DNA from: Zygnema cylindricum
Lineage: Eukaryota > Streptophyta > Zygnematophyceae > Zygnematales > Zygnemataceae
Length of the DNA stretch: 64,000 nucleotides
Direction of reading: 5' to 3'
Assembly (NCBI GenBank): GCA_037447655.1
Contig: JBBHKE010000833.1
Coordinates: forward strand, 194,089-258,088
The notes under the pieces were generated by a model. The model was given only the letters and a program-made list of their open reading frames with translations, was not told the DNA's origin and did not search any database. Both the position numbers and the translations under genes were made by a program. Shown piece after piece: positions 22,033 to 32,462 of this stretch (position 1 is the first letter of the stretch; every line of letters begins with the position of its first letter).

Positions 22033-22443
22033 CTTGAAGAAAGTAAATGATAGGAGTGTAGAAGGAGGAACATTTATCTATAATGATCAAATGATTCCAG
22101 AAGAGAGAGAATTTATGAAGAGTATTCCTTTCAGAGAGGTTGTACAAAGCTTAATGTACTTTATCAATTGTACTAGGCCGGACATAACGGCAACAGTTGG
22201 AGTCGTCAGTAGGAGCCTTAATGATCCTATGAAGATAAATTGGGAGGCAGCCAAGAGAGTCATGAGATATCAGGTGGGAACAAGATATCTATGGTTGCAT
22301 TTGGGAGGGTAACACACTGACATCACTACTTGGAGTGATGCTAGTTATGGGAATGTACCTATGAGAAGATGCACTTTTAGGTATGTGTTTTATGTGGGGG
22401 GAGTTGCTTGCTGTTGGAGTAGCAAGAAACAAAAGGTGGTTGC
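22033..22443 (+). pseudogene. Element G: RT/RNase H remnant, middle part
   Basis: Continues the RT frame interrupted at 17610 (Met-Asp-Leu-Lys-Lys-Val...). It passes through Asn-Cys-Thr-Arg-Pro-Asp-Ile and the RNase H start (Ile-Thr-Thr-Trp-Ser-Asp-Ala-Ser-Tyr), with one stop at about 22311. It breaks at 22443, where a solo LTR is inserted. Confidence 0.85.
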
Positions 22444-23560
22444 TGTAATTCTGTGACCTCCATTGGTCCACCAAAATGTCCAGCTTATATGAAGCCTCTA
22501 AGATAATATTTGCAGTTTTGACTTTGGCAATGAATAAGTGCCACCCTGGCACGCAAAAATTCTGACCGACTACACCTCTGTGTAGCTTGGACTCCCCTGA
22601 GTCCGCAGCAAAAAGAATCATTGAATTTGCTCACCCGAGCATTAAGTTATTGCTGTTCAAAGACAACATATTTGTACAGATGGCCTCTAGGAGAGAGGAC
22701 TTTTTCAAATTTTATCTAAGTCCTGAAAACTCCTAATAGCTACTCTAAACCAATCAACGTGAAGTACCCTAATTATTGTACATATAAAGTACAGCAGCCG
22801 CCGTACTTTATGTACGGATATATTCGGCACCATTCCCAGTCTGCCACGTGGCAAAATAGGTCAATGGCATTCTGTCCTTTTTCTCTTCCGGCATCCTATA
22901 GAATGATGCCACGAGTAATTTCCTCCCATTTCGCCGAACTTCTCCCATATAGTCGATCCGGCATACCGGCACTCACGCGTGCCGTCCGTGCTTTTCACGG
23001 TGATCAATTTCAGCCGTTCGATCTAACGGCGCGCCGAATAAATGTTGACCGTTGAATTTCACCGGTCAAATTTCCGTGTTGACCGTTGAATTTCGACGGT
23101 CAACATTCCGTGTTGACCGCTTATATTTTCTTCTTGCTTCGCGAGCTGTCGATCGCGACATTTAATTTCGTCTGTCGAAATCAAATGTCTGTTTCATTTA
23201 TTTCGTGCGGTTCTGCATTTCGTGCGGTACCACACGTTCCATGTTTCGTTTCATTCCATAAGTCGCTAAAAGGAATATGTCGCCGTGCCGTCTTTAAAGT
23301 GTTATCAAACATAATGTATGTATCGAATCATCAAGACGTAACGGCTAAGGCGGACGCCTGTTTCGTACGGCCCTCGTCCAGAGGTTTCAAGATCAAATCC
23401 TGTTTGTGTCATCACGACTTTTGCAAGAGCTTTGTCTTCTCTATATCCTCTCATCTGTCTAAGGCAGCCATGGCTGCCTGTCAATTCTCAGTGACTACGA
23501 CAAGTATGAGAACTATAAGACTAAGAAAAAAGGTAGAATACAAACTATCACTTTTCAACA
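22444..23560 (-). repeat. Solo LTR inserted in element G
   Basis: 1117 bp, minus orientation: TGTTGAAAAG at 23560 down to ...TACA at 22444. It is flanked by a perfect target-site duplication GTTGC (22439-22443 / 23561-23565), and element G's RNase H frame continues on both sides. No internal region remains, so it is the product of LTR-LTR recombination. It has a tRNA-like segment at 23331-23405. Confidence 0.88.
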
Positions 23561-24014
23561 GTTGCTCAATCCACTATAGAGGTTGAGTACATGGCCTTAC
23601 ATGGCCTCTTGTTTTGCTGTGAAAGAGTTGATGTGGGTCAAGTCTTTGTTGCAAGAACTTTTTTTTTGTATCGAATCATCAAGACGTAACGGCTAAGGCG
23701 GACGCCTGTTTCGTACGGCCCTCGTCCAGAGGTTTCAGGATCAAATCCTGTCTGTGTTATCACGACTTTTGTAGGAACTTTGTCTTTTGTATATCTTCTC
23801 ATCTGTCTAAGGCAGCCAAGGCTACCTGTCAATTCTCAGTGACTACGACAAGTATGAGAACTGCAAGACTAAGAAAAAAGGTAGAATACAAAATATCACT
23901 TTTCAACAGTTGCTCAATCCACTATAGAGGTTGAGTACATGGCCTTACATGGCCTCTTGTTTTGCTGTGAAAGAGTTGATGTGGGTCAAGTCTTTGTTGC
24001 AAGAACTTTTGTTT
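23319..24014 (+). repeat. 348-bp tandem duplication across LTR/element G junction
   Basis: 23319-23666 and 23667-24014 are near-identical direct repeats. Each holds the last 242 bp of the solo LTR plus about 105 bp of element G RNase H. The copies differ by a few substitutions, so the duplication followed the LTR insertion. Confidence 0.88.
23561..24009 (+). pseudogene. Element G: RNase H remnant, right part (duplicated)
   Basis: RNase H sequence (Ser-Thr-Ile-Glu-Val-Glu-Tyr, then Val-Lys-Glu-Leu-Met-Trp-Val-Lys-Ser-Leu-Leu-Gln-Glu-Leu) occurs at 23565-23660 and again at 23913-24008 because of the tandem duplication. It ends where element H begins. Confidence 0.8.
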
Positions 24015-25175
24015 TGAAAAATTAGTTTCGTGTGTAAGCGACATTTTGTGCACACGCGACGTTTCATGCGTAAATTATTATTGGAAGTAATGTGGTGGTA
24101 CGAATGGAGGTTTAATGGATTTGCGGTTTAGGGGAGTAGTTATACGATTGACATTACGGGGACGTGAGGAACTATTTGAGTGGTGCGTAATGCGGTGGGA
24201 AATGGACGCCGGATCGCGAAGCTATCCGATCCGAAATATTGGAAATAATCAAAAATTATCTCGCTCGTACGAAACATAATGCGACATGCGCATTTATAAA
24301 AAAGGACGCCGCAAGTATGGAGCGTCTTATTTGGCAAGTGGACGTGATTGCGCTTCGCGACGTCATGAGATATTTGTTGACTCACGTGGATTTCGTTTGG
24401 ATTATGTGACCACGCGGAATCGCGTCGATCACACAATGTTTATTTTTTGGACGCCCCAGATTCATTGAAGAAATTCGAGGAATCTCGTTGAGTGACGTAG
24501 CATGACTCAACATACGATTTTGTGAGATTGTGTGTAATTGTAAATATTTGAAACAAAAATGGTTTGTCTTTATTTGTATTAGTTAATAGTGTAAATTTAC
24601 TCATTCTGACATACCTCAAATTATTTAGGGATACTGACATTAATAGAGGAAGCTAGTAGAATGCGTACAGATGGTATGCCTCCGTACTTTCAGTAGTGAA
24701 CTCTAGTGTATATTTGTAGGACTTGGTCATTTTTGAACTTTAGAACTTTTTGTACCAAATCTCTTTTTGGTTATTTTTTATAATTTCGTCTGAGGATTGC
24801 TCTCACACCTATTGGCAAAATTATATGAAATTTTCCATGTGTGTTAATCCTTGTATTGGAAATATTGTGGCAAATTTTCAAACCTATCGTGTCTCTGATT
24901 TGCTTGGGGCTTCATTGTGAAGTTGGTCAGATTTATCAAAGTTCTGGAAGAATGTTTTTCTGCAACCTTGACTGATTGATATGATAATTCTGTTTGGTAT
25001 TATTATATGAAAATTTGTGGGAATACTAAGTTGCCTAGAAATTATCTGTTCATATAGTCTCAGTTTGTTTTGTTAATTTTGTAGAATTTTGAGTGGATTC
25101 AAAGTAGGCTGTTTTTGGGGTAGTTTGTGGTGCTTCCGAGGGTAAATCCATGGCTTAAAATGGCTATGGACAACA
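24010..25175 (+). repeat. 5' LTR of element H
   Basis: About 1166 bp from TGTTTTGAAA to ...GACAACA just before a PBS. It is a different LTR family, with no antisense tRNA-like segment or GCCATGGC core. The left boundary is inferred from loss of similarity to element G. Confidence 0.65.
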
Positions 25176-25189
25176 GATTATGGGCCCAC
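25176..25189 (+). other. Primer-binding site of element H
   Basis: GATTATGGGCCCAC, one mismatch from the half-tRNA iMet complement. The Gag frame downstream starts in or near it. Confidence 0.65.
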
Positions 25190-25915
25190 GCCCATGGCTA
25201 CCCATACTGGATATGGATTTGAATATTACTATTGGAGGAGTATTATAGAGGATAACTTCAAGTTGAGGGAGCTAATGGATGTGGTGGATGGGACATGTGC
25301 TAAATCATCGGTTGGATGGGAGGAAAAGAACTTCGAGTGTTTGCGGATTATCAAGCTATCCTTGACCGAGGAACTTGTAATGACTTAGCTTGATTTGAAA
25401 ATGCATCTGATTATAGAAGTGGTTAGAATGTATATATCAAAAGACTTCTAAGTATCATTGGATTGATAGTGTTACAAAAATTGTTGAATATAAGTATGTG
25501 GGAGGTAGCATGTTAAAACATTGCCTTAGTTTGCAAAGATTGTTTGTAGAAAATGATTTGGCAGAAGGAAAATTTACAGGTGCTCAAAAGGCTCTCATGT
25601 TAATGAAAGGATTACTTAAGGAATATAGGTGTGCTTTTGATAGATTAAAACAAGTTGATAAATGGGATTGGAACTTACCTTTAGCAATCAGATTTGTTAT
25701 AGATAAAGAGGATAATAAAGAGGCTTTAAAGGACAGTGGGAATTTTCAGGGTGCTAGATAGCAGTTTCAGAGAAATAGAAAAAGTTGTAAATCAAAAAAA
25801 ATGTTTTTACTGTAACGATTTAGGGCATACCTTCAGAGTATGTCCGTTATATAAAAGTGCATATGTCACATGAAACTTTAAAACCGGATGGGAAGACAAT
25901 CGAGTTCGACCCCTA
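25183..25915 (+). pseudogene. gag: Element H gag remnant
   Basis: Gag blocks at 25194-25388 and 25498-25761 (copia Gag motif near Gly-Gly-Ser-Met-Leu-Lys-His-Cys), then an intact zinc knuckle C-X2-C-X4-H-X4-C at about 25802-25843 in another frame. The TAG at 25386 and later frameshifts kill it. Protease, integrase, RT and 3' LTR are missing: the sequence switches to element J around 25915. Confidence 0.78.
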
Positions 25916-26133
25916 CACGAATGGTTACGCTTTCAGTCGACAAATATGAATATTTGTCAACTGTTGTTTTTCGAAATACCCCCTAAATCTAGTGATTTCA
26001 ACATTGTACGCCTCACCCGTCCACTCACTATTCCCTAAAACCTTTTCTCACATAGAGCTCCTATCATCATTCTCTTCTCGTATATGAAGCGAGTTCCATC
26101 AAAGACGGGCACCCTATAGGGTGGGCCCATAAC
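25916..26133 (-). pseudogene. Element J: gag start and LTR scrap
   Basis: The minus strand carries the first ~115 bp of an A/B/R-type gag (26118-26004), PBS 26133-26119 and, at about 26003-25960, the first ~45 bp of an LTR (TGTTGAAATCACTAG...). The rest of the element is deleted. A 9-bp palindrome GACAAATAT/ATATTTGTC lies near 25940-25960. Confidence 0.65.
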
Positions 26134-27164
26134 CTTCAATTATAAGACCTCTTTATGTCCTTAGAATGGGCATCTCACACGAAACCGCTAGGATATCCTT
26201 GACCCCTTAGTGTTTCAAAAAACATAACAGCCACCTTGGCAGACAAAAACTCTGACCACCTTCATCTTTGTGAAGACAAGACTCCCCTGAGTCGATTGCA
26301 AAAAGAATCTTTGAATTTGCTACCCTGAGCAGTAAGTTATGAAGGGTCAGAATTGACCTTTTGTACAGAAGCGCTCTAGGAGAGAGGCGGCTACCTACCA
26401 AATTTTCTAAGTCATAAATCCCTCTCTAAATCCTCTACTACTAGAGTACGGCACCAATCAGAATACAGTGTCGTACAAAAAGGTACAAGTGCCGGAGTAC
26501 TTTTTGTACGTCCATCGTACGGCATGGCCAAAATGTCGACGCGTGCTATATCCGGATTCGCTCCTATATTCTCCAGAGATGCCGCAAATAATGAGGTTGT
26601 GCCACGTGTCATCTGACGTGGCAGTGACCGAAAACTGCCAAAAGGCTTATTCCGCAATCTCGGCACCTATCGTAACCGTTCGATCAAAACCGACATTCAT
26701 CTCTAGCCGTCAAAAATAAATGCGCAGTATTTGTTTTGCGAAGGACAGTAAGCCGTACTATACTCTAACTGTGTCTATGTGCCAAAAATTCCATTCACGG
26801 CGTTAAATAAAATTATCTACGTGAACATATTTAAATATTAATCAAACCCTATATACCTCAGCGCTGGTCCTAGACTACAAGACAAAGCTAACGACTATGG
26901 TTGACTTTAACGGACGGTAGGTACCAGGATCAAATCATGGGTCAGTCAAATAACTTTTGGTAAACCTACAAAAACTACTTCCTGTCTCTCTCTCTGGACA
27001 GCATAGGCCGCCATGGCTTTAGCTCCCTCTCTAACTTTCAGTGACTACGACAAGTGTGGAAGTTGGAGAGAGGAGTTAAAGGCAGACTGCCTCTGCTTCT
27101 TTTCTTTATTTTTTTTTACACATACAGACAAAGAAAATACTAAAAGAACCATTTAATTTCAACA
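26134..27164 (-). repeat. 5' LTR of element J
   Basis: 1031 bp, from TGTTGAAATT at 27164 to the PBS side at 26134, where the terminal CA is mutated to AA. It keeps the GTAC-rich inverted repeat (about 26470-26510), a tRNA-like segment (about 26875-26945) and GCCATGGC near 27011. Confidence 0.8.
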
Positions 27165-27338
27165 GGGAAAGGGAGGGGGATGGGGAGGGAAAGTGGGAGG
27201 GGGAGGGGGAGGGGGAGGGGGAGGTGGAGGGGGAGGGGGACAGGGAGAAAAAGGGGGAGGGGGAGGGAGGGAGGGAGGAGGGAGGGAGGGAGGGAGGAAA
27301 AGAGGGGGGAGGGAAAGAGAGGGGAAGGGGGGGGGTGA
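27165..27338 (+). repeat. G/A-rich tract between head-to-head LTRs
   Basis: 174 bp of almost pure purine, (GGGGGA)n and (GGGA)n with runs of up to nine G. It separates the 5' end of the minus LTR of J from the 5' end of the plus LTR L. No coding role; the poly-Gly and poly-Pro frames are composition artefacts. Confidence 0.9.
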
Positions 27339-28065
27339 TGTTGAATTTTCTAGATTTATAGAGTATTTTCTAGTTCTAAATATATCAGTATAAAAAGAAA
27401 ATGAAAAGGGCGGACAGCCTGCCTCCACCTCCTCTCTCTAGCCACCATACTTGTTTTAGTCACTGAAGGATAGAGAGGGTGGTTGAGCCATGGCTACCTT
27501 AGTTCAACAGGCAAGACCAAAGAGTGACTTATGTCACTCTCAACAAAAGGTTGAGTCCGGCAGGACTCGAACCTCCGATCGGTAGAGTACGGCGTAGCCG
27601 TTAGCTCTAACCAGTCTATCGTAGAAGTCCGTTAAGATACATAGGGTTTGATACATATTTAACTTGTACATGGTCTTGAAACCGATTAACTAAAATGTGA
27701 ACAAAGGAATATTAAACTAGTTAAAGTTTCGGTGCGAACATCATATCGCACGAAACAAATGATTCGGACATTTGTTTTGACGACTGACATTCAATGTCAA
27801 ATTTAATTCGACTGCATATATCAGTGTCGGGATCTCAAAATGGTCACTTTGGCGTTTATGGACGCGGCATGACCTAGGGCCATGTGGAGGAATAACATTT
27901 GGTTGCAGGAATTCCGTGGAACATACACACGAGTCGAACGGTGACACACGTAAACTCAGTGGCCTTGTCGTACACAGGGTGTACAGAAAGGACATAGGCC
28001 ATAGTACCTTTCTGTACTTTACGGTTATTTGATAGTTCGTACTACTGTGGATAGGGATTATGAAA
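27339..28065 (+). repeat. LTR L, truncated
   Basis: Starts TGTTGAATTTTC and runs 727 bp through the TAGTCA motif, GAGCCATGGC (27485), the palindrome AGTGACTTATGTCACT (27522), the antisense tRNA-like segment and the GTAC-rich inverted repeat. It stops where the minus LTR of element N begins. Confidence 0.78.
27562..27620 (-). promoter_or_regulatory. tRNA-like segment with perfect B box, antisense in LTR L
   Basis: The minus strand has GACTGGTTAGAGC, then GGTTCGAGTCC at 27573-27563, an exact match to the pol III B-box consensus GGTTCGANTCC, about 35 bp apart as in a tRNA gene. GGC/GCC and AGAG/CTCT complementarity also allows a plain hairpin, so a true cloverleaf is uncertain. Confidence 0.45.
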
Positions 28066-28229
28066 TGCAATTATCTGTCCTCCATTAGACCACATAATAC
28101 AGGAAGCCTTTAGATAGTATTTAACTAACCCACTTCAAGCCACAACCACTGCTAACGAGGAAGGCAGACTGACAATTTGACTCAACCCTTGTGGAGCCTG
28201 GACTCCCCTGAGTCCGTAGCAAAAATAAT
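28066..28229 (-). repeat. Element N LTR, left fragment
   Basis: Minus-oriented LTR end (TGCAATTATC...) of 164 bp with the leader region and GGACTC/GAGTCC hairpin. Interrupted by element M; continues at 34439. Confidence 0.82.
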
Positions 28230-28385
28230 TGTTGAAAAGAGGTAATTAATAGTTCACTTCCCTATTTTAGTTTTGTTTTAAAGAAAGAGAGTAAGGATCA
28301 AAGGCGCGCCATGGCTGCCGCCATATTTAGAAAGTGGCAGTTTTTGCAGTTAAGGGTATTTCGGCTAAAATAATGCCTAGGTCTA

Positions 28386-28445
28386 GATTTGAACCTGTGA
28401 TCTCTAGATTCTTTATTGCCTAACGCCTTAACCATCAGGCGTTAC
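28386..28445 (-). promoter_or_regulatory. tRNA-like segment in element M LTR
   Basis: The minus strand shows an A-box-like CCTGATGGTTAAGGCG and a B-box-like GGTTCAAATC (28395-28386), about 30 bp apart as in a tRNA gene, antisense to the element. Repeated in the 3' LTR at about 33714-33762. Confidence 0.42.
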
Positions 28446-28644
28446 AAAACGATACACGTGACGGGTTTCAAAGATATATAAACATTAACGATACAGCTAA
28501 TTAACAGCAGACTAACCAAAATGAGCAATTTCTGCATGTACGCAAATCTAAACCGTGTAAAATATGTTTTGATCGGACGGCCGGCATTATAGCCGCCACG
28601 CGAAGTGAGATTTTCGGCGGCATACGGATATAGCGTCACGCGGT

Positions 28645-28654
28645 GCCACGTGGC
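28645..28654. promoter_or_regulatory. G-box-like palindrome GCCACGTGGC
   Basis: A 10-bp perfect palindrome with a CACGTG core, the plant G-box bound by bZIP/bHLH factors. Also in other LTRs (about 18203, 22842, 33964, 48993, 52028, 57437). Regulatory use is inference. Confidence 0.45.
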
Positions 28655-29119
28655 GCCACATTATTTGATACCGGAGAAGATGGGAGGAGGAACCATGGCT
28701 TACGATATGACAGGTGTCACCTTGTAGACCTTGTCGTACAATAGTTGTACAATAAGTACATCGCCCATTGTACCTTCTTGTACTTTATAGTGTTCCTATT
28801 AGACTAGGGTTTAATAGTAGGTAGTCGTGAGTAGGCAGACCGAGACTTAGTAATATTTAGGTACCTCTCTCTCTAAGAGAGCTTGTAACTATAAAGGTCA
28901 TCTTTGACCAGCCATAACTTACTGCTCGGGTGAGCAAATTCAGTGATTTTTTTTGCGTTTGACTCAGGGGAGTCTTGTCCTCACAAGGGTGAGAGTGTTC
29001 AGAATATTTGTGTGCCTGGGCGGCGCTTATTCAGCGGGAAAGTAGAAGGGGCACATATTATCCTAGAGGCTTTACATAGGCTGCTCATTCTGTGGGTCAA
29101 TGGAGACCACAAAATTTTA

Positions 29120-29134
29120 GGTTATGGGCCCACC
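29120..29134 (+). other. Primer-binding site of element M
   Basis: GGTTATGGGCCCACC, an exact 15-base complement of the plant-type initiator-Met tRNA anticodon arm. Its ATG (29124) is the first Met of the surviving Gag frame. Confidence 0.8.
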
Positions 29135-29843
29135 CTCTAGGGTGCCCATATTTGATGGATCATACTTTCCTTATTGGGAAATGATGATGGAGGGAGAACT
29201 ATTTGAGAAGCATTTATGGGACATAGTGTCTGGACAAATTCGATGCCCACCTCCACCTGGGTTTGGAGGGACACGTTTTTCTGGCACCTCCGCCTCTACA
29301 ATTGGTAGAACAGCTGCCACCATCACCGAGGATGAAGATGAGGAAGGAGAAGAGATTTTCATGGAAGAAGAAAAGGAAGGAGTTGGAACTCAAGTAACAC
29401 CATTGCCGAAGGCGATACCGGCAGCAGCACCACCAGCAACAACGACAAGGGTTCAGACCGAAAGATCAGAGTATGAAAAGTGGAACTACAAAGACAAGGT
29501 TGCTAAGCTCTTAATTCTTAAAAGTGTAGCAAAGGGCATTGCCATTCCTCTTATGCATGTGAAATCTTCATCTCAGATTTGGATATCACTAGTTAACAAA
29601 TATAAGAGTGGATCATTGCAGCAGCAACAGTTGGCAAAAAATAAGATTGCAGCTTATACTTATAAGGGAGGAAGTATGGATAATTATTGCAATGATTTAG
29701 GAGCATTGTTTGGAGAGTTAGAGAGTGCAGGTAACTCATGGTCTGAGAGACAAAGAGTGAACACATTAATGATGAAACTACCTGAAGAGTATGAGAATAT
29801 CATTAACCGATTGCACAACATAGGAGATAGCAGTTGGAATTAG
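29124..29843 (+). pseudogene. gag: Element M Gag N-terminal part
   Basis: 239 codons beginning Met-Gly-Pro-Pro-Ser-Arg, with the Gag core (Tyr-Lys-Gly-Gly-Ser-Met near 29670, Met-Lys-Leu-Pro-Glu-Glu-Tyr near 29770). It ends at a TAG (29841) where relatives have Trp (Ser-Ser-Trp-Asn/Thr-Trp). The original start is probably the LTR ATG at 29100, now followed by TAG at 29118-29120. Confidence 0.88.
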
Positions 29844-29852
29844 GATGACACT

Positions 29853-32429
29853 GTGGGAATGATTTTAGTGAAAGAAAGCACCATAGAGCTTAGGAGAGGG
29901 AGTCCAAGTGTTCAAGCATTGTCTGCAGGAGCTGATTGGCGGAAGCGTGATGAGGAGAGAGGGAAAGATCCTTATCGAAACTTTGGTGGAAGAGGACAAG
30001 GAGGTGGCAGATTTGATAGACAGGGGAGAGGAACTTCTCGAGGAGGATTATGTCACTTCTTCAAGAAACCGGGACACTATATAGCAGATTGTGTCAGACT
30101 TGCAGATCTTCGACTGAAAGATGGTCAAGAAACCTCAAAGGACGGAGGAAAGAAAAAGGCTTTCCTGACTCAAGTTCTTGATGAGGAAGTGGAAGAAAAA
30201 ACTGAACCTGAAGAGGAGCTTGAGGAGCTTCTCCTTAATCCGAAAAACACTACAAAACATGTCGACATTCCACGGAGACAAAAGTGTGCTTTCGGAGGTA
30301 AGAGGGATCCACCCGAGGATGGGTGGATCATAGACTCAGGGGCTTCAATGCATATGTGCAAAGATAAACGGTGGTTCACTAAACTGAGAAAGATCCCAAC
30401 AGTTGAGATAGAGTACGGAGATGGTAGAGTAGAAACCACAAGTCTTGTTGGAACTGTTGACTTGAAGGTTCTAGTTGATGGAAAGGCCTCAATTGTAACA
30501 CTCTCAGACGTTCTTTACATTCCACAACTTAGCAAGAACCTAGTCTCAACAGCTGTCCTAGATGAAAAGGAGTTTGAAACAGGAACTAGGAAAGGAATCT
30601 TCACAGCAAGCTTTGATAATGAGGTTTATTTCATAGCTGAGAAGGGCAGTCAACGAATGTTCAGAATTGTACTTTGCAATGAAAAGAGTGTTCTCTACTC
30701 GTGTGCAAGTGAGATGATGCTTTGGCATAAAAGGTTGGGGCATGTGCATCTAGATAGATTAAAGAAAATGAAGAAAAATGGAATAGTGGAGGGTATTACT
30801 TTTGAAGATGATGAGACCTTTGATGATTGTAGTGGATGTGCCCAAGGGAAGATTCATAGACTTCCATTTCCAAAGGCAACCACATTTAGGAGAGAGAAAG
30901 AATTAGATCTAGTTCACACTGATGTCTGGGGACCTGCTAGATATGCCTCACATGGGGTGAAAAGATGGATGTTAACTATCACAGATGATTGGTCTAGATA
31001 CACGAAGGTATACTTTCTCAGACATAAGTCAGAGGTATTAAGATGTTTCAAAGAGTATAAAGTATGGAGTGAAAAGCTACATGAAACCTCAATAAAAGAG
31101 ATAAGAAGTGATAATGGGAAAGAATACACCTCAAGGGATTTTGAAGAATATCTTAAAGACGAAGGAATTTATCATGAGAAAACTGTTCCCTATAATCCGG
31201 AACAAAATGGAGTACCAGAAAGAGTGAATAGAACTTTAGGAGATATGTCCAGAAGTATGTTAAGGGATAAGAGGATAGGGCTGCAGTTTTGGGCTGAGTC
31301 TATGAACTATGCTAATTTCATCAAAAATAGAGCCTTAACTTCAGCAAATAAGGAGGAAACTCCGTATGAGAGGTGGACAGGAAGAAAGCCTGATTTGTCT
31401 AGTTTGAGAGTGTTCGGAAGTCAAGTCTACAGTTTGGATTCCGATAAGACTAAATGGAAGTTAGAGGGAAGAGGGAAACCAGGATATCTTGTAGGATATG
31501 ATGAGAGCACAAAAGGATACCGAGTGTATGACTTGAAAAAGAGAGATATAATTTTGGTAAAACACATAGTGGTGATGAATGAAGAGAAGTCCAGTGATCC
31601 ATTCAAATATAATAAGGAAGTCAAAATCAGATTTGAAACGGATCAGTTTTCTGACTTTGACTTTGAAAATGAAGAGAAGGAAGAGGGAGAAAAAGAAAAA
31701 TCTGCAGATCTACCAAAGGAGAAGGAGGAAAGGACAACATCCGAGGCAACGCCACAATACGAAGTGGAAACCGATGAGGAACTTGATGAGACACCGAAAT
31801 TGGAAGATAGGGAAGCTGAAAATTTCCCAAAACGAAACCCAAGGATGCCTTCCATATCGCCGTCCGATTTTGAAGGGGGAAGAAGAAGTAGTAAACGACT
31901 TCAAGAAAGACAAGTAAATAACCAACTCACAAAGATGTCTCACCCAGATGAACCTCAAACATACTTAGAGGCCATAAACACTCCAGAAAGTAGCCGGTGG
32001 ATCACAGCTATAAATGAAGAAATGGCCTCTATCATGGAAGCCAATACATGGGAGTTGGTAGATTGTCCACCGGACCGAAAACCGATCGGATGTAAGTGGG
32101 TGTTTAAACTTAAATTAAACCCGGATAATACCATTGAGAGTTACAAAGCTAGGTTAGTTGCAAAAGGTTATACACAGAAAGAGGGGATAGACTACGAAGA
32201 AACCTTTGCACCTATAGTCAGATTTCCTTCTGTTAGAATCCTTTTAAGTATAGCCGCAGCGGAGGATATGGAAATCCACCAGATGGATATTAAAACTGCC
32301 TTTTTGCACGGAGAGTTGGAAGAAGAAATTTACATAAGGCAACCGGAAGGATTCGTGGAAAGTGGGGAAGAAAACAAAGTTTGCAAACTGATAAAATCAC
32401 TCTATGGGCTAAAGCAAGCCCCGCGATAG
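29853..32429 (+). pseudogene. Element M Gag C-terminus - protease - integrase - RT
   Basis: 858 open codons. Zinc knuckle near 30051 with the second Cys changed to Phe. Protease Asp161-Ser-Gly-Ala-Ser-Met-His-Met-Cys. HHCC domain from His292. Integrase Asp357, Asp420 and Glu456 (D-X62-D-X35-E, catalytic triad intact). An acidic linker precedes the RT fingers and palm (Asp-Ile-Lys-Thr-Ala-Phe-Leu-His-Gly). It ends at TAG 32427-32429, where relatives have Gln (Pro-Arg-Gln-Trp-Asn). By sequence the protease and integrase look catalytically competent; RT is split from them. Confidence 0.9.
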
Positions 32430-32462
32430 TGGAATATAAAGCTCGACGAATTTCTGACCGGT

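Larger units (their letters stand above)
28230..29119 (+). repeat. 5' LTR of element M
   Basis: 890 bp, TGTTGAAAAG...TTTTA; the terminal CA is mutated to TA, while the 3' LTR keeps TTTCA. It contains GCGCCATGGC (28308), a tRNA-like segment (28386-28445, minus), a GCCACGTGGC palindrome (28645-28654), the GTAC-rich inverted repeat (about 28735-28785) and CTATAAAGG (about 28885). The Gag ATG is at 29100. Confidence 0.88.

Noticed and set aside
23086-23586. 166-codon plus-strand frame inside the solo LTR
   Set aside because: It lies wholly within the LTR, runs antisense to it, has no recognisable domain, and includes the tRNA-like segment and palindromes.
27159-27428. Gly-rich and Pro-rich proteins on the two strands
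   Set aside because: They are translations of the G/A-rich tract and LTR sequence; composition artefacts.
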